From assembly GCA_013407085.1 (NCBI GenBank), contig JACCGJ010020635.1, forward strand, positions 1 through 64,000: 64,000 nt of DNA, written 5' to 3'. The DNA is from Atriophallophorus winterbourni (taxonomy: Eukaryota > Platyhelminthes > Trematoda > Plagiorchiida > Microphallidae). Made by a program: the position numbers and the translations under genes. Below are positions 58,980 through 64,000 of this stretch, in pieces. Below the pieces are notes generated by a model. That model made no database searches. It saw only the letters and a program-made list of their open reading frames with translations, and had not been told where the DNA came from. Every line of letters starts with the position of its first letter. The stretch's first letter is position 1.

Positions 58980-61900
58980 ATGCTCAAATGTTTCAATTGA
59001 CAACAATAAATTCAGCCAATGCCGATAAGGAAGACTGGGAGTGAGAGATTTCATGGAGGTGAGAATCGAGGAGACCTTTGAATGAGCCGAGAGAAGCGGC
59101 CTTAAAAAGCGTGCCTGGAAGTGTGTTCCACTGACTGCAAACTCTCACATATAAAAAGCTGTGTCGATATTCAAGCCTGCTCTGTTGATGTAACAGTTTG
59201 AGCTCATGTCCTCAGAGGTTTGTGCTTGGAGAGGGAACGAATGGAAAGTTGCATGGATGGGAGGGGTTAGTCAAGATTCGGTGGGTAAGTAACATGTCAC
59301 CGCGGTGAAGACGGTAGGTAACGGAGAATATGTCTAAACTGCGTAACCATTCCTCGTAAGACGTTGTGCATACCACGGACACGCTTTGTCGCACGTTCCT
59401 TGGCTTTCTCGAGAATGGACACGTCTTTGCATATTCAAGGCTGCCAAGCCTGTACAGTGTACACTCAGTGTGGACGGATGTAGACATTCGGCAATGTCGG
59501 GAAGAGAAACCGGTCAAACCTGCCGAAAGCGTGGCGAAGTAAGCCAATGTTGCGATTGGCTGCTGCTGCGGCTCATTCGCATTGCGTAGTGCAGCCGCCA
59601 TCGTGCTGGATGATGATACCGAAATCTTTTTCTTGTCGAACACTCTGAAGTACTGTTGAGCCCAAACGGTAAGTGACCGAATCTGAGTGTCGGATGGAAA
59701 GAACGCAATAATTGGAGGTGGTAAATAAAAATGATTCCTTAAAGACCAGCTGTGTAAACGATCTAAGTCATCTTGTAGGGCATGTGAATCCCTTGGCGAT
59801 TTGAGCGAGCCCCAGATTTTGACATCGTCCGCAAATCGGAGGAACGGCGATTCAATGTTCTGTCCAATATCATTGATAAAAATGATGAAGAGTCGGGGAC
59901 CAAGAACGGAGCCTTGTGGTAGATCGCACTTGATTGTCAAGCGGGCAGAATAGCAGTCACGCACACAAACACAAAGGGAGCGGTCGCGAAGAAATTACTC
60001 CATCAAGGACAGTAGGGATGACCCAAAGCCGCAGGAAGCGAGTTCCAGTAACAGAATACCGAATGCCTTTGAGAAATCCAGAAATACTGCATCAACACCA
60101 ATGCCTTTGTCGACGGATTTCGTCCAGTCATCCCGTGCGAGAAGCAAGTTGGAAGTGCTTGAACTAAGGGGCGAATGTCGTGTTGTTGTGTGATTAAAAG
60201 TCGATTTGTTTCAAGATTTGAAACAAGGTAGTCGGAGATTATGCTATCTATGACCTTAGAAATGAATGACAAAAGCACAATGGCAATAATTTGCGGGTTC
60301 CGACCGGATACCGCCTTTAAAGATAGGCGTGATAACATCTTCTTCCCAAGCTTGGGGGACGGTGGCGGTGTCCATACAACGTTGAAAATACGTGGCAATT
60401 AGATGAGATATGTGCAATGCGGCTACTTTCAGGATATAAGGGTGGATGCCGTCGAGTCCTAGTGAAGAGTATTGCCGTAGACATGAAATCTTCTTGTGGA
60501 CCGCATCAAGGAAAAACAATATTTTCGGCATTTCCTGTACTTCATGTGAGGGAGAAGAAAAATGGGAGGAGTTTGTAGGATGAATAGGGTTGAAATTGGG
60601 GCGTCGTGTTCAGGCAACAAGTTTAAAGCTTCCGAGGCTGTTGAGGCGAGACCATTTGCGCTGACTAGAGATGGAATTCCAACTTGAACTACCTGTCTCT
60701 AATTCACAAATTGGAACAAACTTTTTGGGTTAACGAAGAACTTGTTAGAGATGTGCATTTCATAATAACATTTGTTTTGGCAGCTGAGAGATATGCAACA
60801 ATTTCGCAATAACATAAATTTCCCAGTCAGTTCGATTTTGTCCTGTCCGGTAACACCGCCCGCCAAGTTTCTCTGTGCTGTGGCTTTGCGAGTTCGGATG
60901 CGATGGAATGATCTGGGGTTCTTTCGACGGATGGGCTTTTCGTGGCTCGCAAGACGTAGCAGCGCGTGCCACTGAGTTTAAAACGTGGTCCATGCCAAAT
61001 CGATCTGGTCAAACATTAAGAAATCCCATGAATTGGCTACGACGAGTTGCTGGAAGAATCCTAGATCAGTAATCCAGCGGCTCATAGGACGAGGTTAGTT
61101 GAAGTAATCCATGAAAGAGACAAAGGTGAATGTCAAGACAACATGATCGCAGTGGCCCAAGGGAGGGTTAGAGGAACGTTTTTCAATCATTAACTCTTCG
61201 TTGGGGATGATGAGATCCGAAACCGAGTAGCTTCGTGAACATGATTGTATAATGGATAGGTTGTCAATATTTCGGACAGCGCGGTGGCAAATGGGTGGAA
61301 GGCATGTTCACCATAATGGCTGGGACATTTAAATTCGCCCATTATCAGTATGCGGGAGAATCTTTTACTTTAGACATGTCGAAGATATGACAGAAAGGAG
61401 GAATCGAACAGTGGGGTATTTCTGGGAGATCTATAAACAGCTGCAATCAGAAGCAGACTGTCTTGCTTGAGTAACATTTGGCAACAAAGAACATCCGAGT
61501 CAACCAACGCAGGGTCAGATAATGGTTCGCAGCGAAGCGATTCGTGATGATAGAACAGCATTCCACCTCCTCTTGTTGTACGGTCACAGAGAAGTAATGG
61601 CATATATGGTAGGGTGAGTTCTGCAGCATGAACTGCGCTTGATAACCACGTCTCGGTAACGGCTATTAGGTCCCATGAACACAAGGAATTTCGGTAACGG
61701 AGTTCGGAAAGTTTTTCAGGAAACCAGCAGCATTTGTGTAACAGCATGAAAGGCTGCGTGATCGTAGAGTATGTAGTGTGGTGATAGGGTGTGCAGTTAT
61801 TATGCCGATCTCACTAAAACCGGCTGCGGGGAGTTTATTGAAGCGGTTGTGTGAAGTTCGTCAGCAGACTGATTTGTGCTGGGTGTGACTGATGGTTGCG

Positions 61901-62720
61901 GACGAGGTCTTGGTTTGTCAACTGCCGAGCGCAGACGGACCTGTGTAGGTGAAAAGCGTTTGGTATCATACCACAAGCGCAAAGCTGTATTAAGCATATC
62001 TTCTGATTGGAAGGTAATTTTCTTGTATCTGGAGGACGTGGGAAGGCGTTTTGCGGCAGTCGTCAAAGTTCCGTGAATTTTGCTGAGTTCTTGGATGTAG
62101 CGCCATTCACAATAGTCGTGTAGAGTGTTCTTAGCTAAACGATCGTCTATCAGTTCAGGCACACCGTGGACAAAAATGCTGCGTTTATCGTTAGCCGATT
62201 TCCAATAGTTGCCTTCTTGCATTTGCATCTGCATCTGATGCCAAGGAACGTCTGGAAAAATACGAACAGGCAAATTTGTATTTCGGAGAAGGTGGGCCGA
62301 GAGCAAGACCACTTCAACCTTCTCCGGGGAGTCAAAGGGGATTCGGAGTAGACATCGAGTTTCAGTTTTTCACAGATAGCTCGCCATTGTTGCACATTAT
62401 TGTGCCTGCGTGCTTGAAAGCATGGAGATACACTTTCCGGCACATTTGTACATACAATGGCCAGGGATCGCAAGTTCTTGTGATGGGCTTTTGGAACTCC
62501 AGGCAGTTTCCCAGCGTTGTTTTGTTGTGGCTTCACGTGTGAAGTAGTGTGTAATTTTGTTGATCGAGTCACACTTGGCAATACCAGATCATCTTTATCA
62601 CTTGTACAAGCAGGTCTGGATTCCATTTACAGTAGAGACTGGAGGCGTAGCCGTCTGGAGACAATAGCACCATACGGTTCCGGAAATAATGATATGGAGG
62701 CCTTAGTTGTTACCTCCGCG
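58980..62720 (-). mobile_element. CR1-like LINE with ORF1 and ORF2 (broken)
   Basis: ORF1 spans 62626-61800 with a shift near 62310: RSLAIVCTNVPESVSPCFQA, RIFPDVPWHQ, DKRSIFVHGVPE and SRYKKITFQSEDML, ending PQPVLVRSA. ORF2 endonuclease at 61750-61370: WDLIAVTETWLSS, DRTTRGGGML, LIAAVYRSPRNTP; connector to about 60600. RT at 60531-59212 in several frames: SSLGLDGIHPYIL, EDVITPIFKGGIRSEPANY, then a broken QQH region, DLPQGSVLGPRLFIIFINDI and LRFADDVKIWGSL. The C-terminus has YEEWLRSLDIFSVTYRLHRG. The ORF1 second half is clearly related to that of the LINE at 36.7-41.0 kb. FADD is intact. Confidence 0.9.
61804..61824 (-). promoter_or_regulatory. Weak stem-loop at the ORF1 end
   Basis: On the - strand GCCGG and TCGGC can pair (one G-T pair) around 11 bases, ending one base before the TAA at 61802-61800. 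It is weaker than the other three and could be chance. Confidence 0.35.
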
Positions 62721-63082
62721 TAAGTAGTTTTTTTAGGGGGATCCTCAGCTGGTTTCAGGTTCGATTATTTGTCGTAAACAAAAGATTTAGGTGTTTTTCT
62801 ACTGCGTTTATCGGCAAGTTTGTCCCTTCGATTCCGTGCTCTACAAGCAACGCAGAAAAAGAATATCTCCTCATTTTTGCTTTTTCAGAGAATTGCATGT
62901 CAGGATCGTCATCATTATCATCCTGGGTACAATTTGCACAGTTATTTCGTTTGCGCCACTGTCGTGCTTCGTCCTTTAGAGGATGAATCTTGGATGAGTT
63001 GTAGTGACTCAGACCATGAAGATGGAACTAGATGCCAAGAGCTGTCGTCTGCTTCAAAAACGAATGCTGTATCTCTTGATGA

Positions 63083-64000
63083 AATTCAGCCTTCAAAAAA
63101 CGCGAAGCAGCCTCGGGCATTACGCCCGAGGACAAAGAGCTCTTAGGTAGCCCTAACACCGGGAGTCTGGCCCCACACGATAGTGCTCTTCTGTTCTATA
63201 CAAACGCTTGTAGCATTAGAAATAAATGGGCTGAACTCCTCTGTAGAGTTGACGACACCCACTGCAAAATTGTGGGTGTCACGGAATCATGGTTGTCTCA
63301 TGATGACCACATACCAGCTTTAATCGCGGATAGGTTTAGCGCCGTAAGAAGCGATCGACCCCTGGGTAAGCTAGCTGGAGGGGCGTTGCTCCTTATTGAT
63401 AACGCTATTCCCTTCGAGAAAAGTATTTCTTTTTCTACAACGAATGTGCAGATAATATCTGCCTTGCTCATACATGGATGCACGCGTATAGTTGTAAGCT
63501 GCATCTACCGTAGTCCGAGCACTAGTTTGGAAGAAGATGCTCTTTTGCAAATTCAGCTCTCGTCTCTTTTAGCCGTATCACCACGTGTTGTAATCTTCGG
63601 CGATTTTAATCTACCCGAAATAAACTGGGAGTACCAAACCTCACATGCCCCAGGAGTCGCGAACGATTTTCTGGACTGGTTACACTCCCATGCACTTTAC
63701 CAACACGTAAACGAACCAACTAGATTCCGCGAGGGTCAGTCTCCGTCTATTCTTGACCTAGTTATTTCAACTTCTGAAAGCGGTATACAAAATTTTGTCG
63801 TACTGCCACCACTAGGAAAGAGCGACCACGTAGTGTTAGCCTGCGAGTTACGTCTGTCATTTGGTAAACCCCCACTTAAGATGTCTCGAAGCTTCCATAG
63901 GATCGACCCTGCTTCCCTATTACAGGCAGCAGCGCTACTCCCATGGCAAAACATTGACCATGTGGATGGGATGTGGGGGCAGATCAAGAATAACATCCTT
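63083..64000 (+). CDS. LINE ORF2, endonuclease domain, open to window edge
   Basis: The frame runs 306 codons without a stop and overlaps the ORF1 end in another frame. It shows the full APE-type endonuclease series: LLFYTNACSIRNKWAELL, VGVTESWLSHD (catalytic Glu), RSDRPLGKLAGGALL, CIYRSPSTSLEEDA, IFGDFNLPEINW (catalytic Asp and Asn), EPTRFREGQSPSILDLVIS and PPLGKSDHVVLACEL (Ser-Asp-His). It nicks target DNA for target-primed reverse transcription. No in-frame ATG occurs before about 63880, so initiation would need a non-ATG codon, reinitiation or recoding. RT would follow to the right of the window. Confidence 0.93.
63111..63131 (+). promoter_or_regulatory. Stem-loop near the ORF1 end (LRPR hairpin)
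   Basis: CCTCGGG (63111-63117) pairs with CCCGAGG (63125-63131) around CATTACG. It lies 12 bases before the ORF1 stop. The same stem with loop TATTGCG occurs on the - strand at 36303-36283, also 12 bases before the ORF1 stop of that LINE. Confidence 0.55.

Larger units (their letters stand above)
62735..64000 (+). mobile_element. CR1-like LINE, ORF1 end and intact endonuclease, runs off the window
   Basis: The ORF1 C-terminal part (62820-63146) ends KQPRALRPRTKSS. The ORF2 frame is open from 63083 to the window end. ORF1 is cut at the left near 62735, where the opposite LINE ends. The two neighbouring LINEs are divergent and of different subfamilies, because their ORF1 ends differ. Confidence 0.9.

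Overview
The window is animal nuclear DNA, most likely from a flatworm, and a digenean trematode fits best. It holds spliced genes with GT-AG introns. One gene carries 31-nt and 40-nt micro-introns at its 5' end and multi-kilobase introns at its 3' end, a pattern known from schistosomes. The rest is dense in CR1-like and RTE-like non-LTR retrotransposons and small Ty3/gypsy elements. I see no operons, CRISPR arrays or prokaryotic signals. I cannot name the species.

Two host genes are supported, both in the first 21.3 kb and convergent. On the + strand, exons at 4828-5856 and 7903-8195 encode the C-terminal three quarters of a two-pore-domain (K2P) potassium channel. On the - strand, seven exons between 21279 and 11392, with a tentative eighth at 9349-9377, encode a UBXN1/SAKS1-type p97 cofactor (UBA, coiled coil, UBX). 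The UBXN1 introns hold a gypsy element, an RTE endonuclease relic and several copies of a roughly 230-bp SINE-like repeat.

From 22 kb to the right end almost everything recognisable is mobile DNA, much of it nested. From 22.1 to 25.6 kb there are 5'-truncated LINE pieces on both strands. From 25.65 to 30.1 kb lies an RTE-like element (endonuclease, RT, C-terminal zinc finger), interrupted by a 550-bp short element with a 12-bp target-site duplication and by a SINE fragment. From 30.1 to 46.5 kb there are at least five CR1-like LINEs. One + strand LINE (36.74-41.04 kb) appears to split a - strand LINE, and one - strand LINE (41.72-44.88 kb) appears to split a + strand LINE.

From 46.8 to 56.6 kb there are gypsy elements. 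A complete LTR element at 48601-52699 (- strand, CAACC duplication) sits in the 5' LTR of another gypsy element, which is itself joined to a third. From 57.5 to 57.8 kb there is a possible BEL/Pao gag relic. From 59 to 64 kb two divergent LINEs occur. The right-most one has an endonuclease frame open for 306 codons to the window edge and is the least damaged element here.

Most elements carry stops and frameshifts and are probably inactive. The points most worth following are the SINE-like family with its CATAC-type tail and 5'-truncated copies, the stem-loops at the ORF1/ORF2 boundaries of four LINEs, the nested LTR element that seems to lack RNase H, and the micro-introns of the UBXN1 gene.
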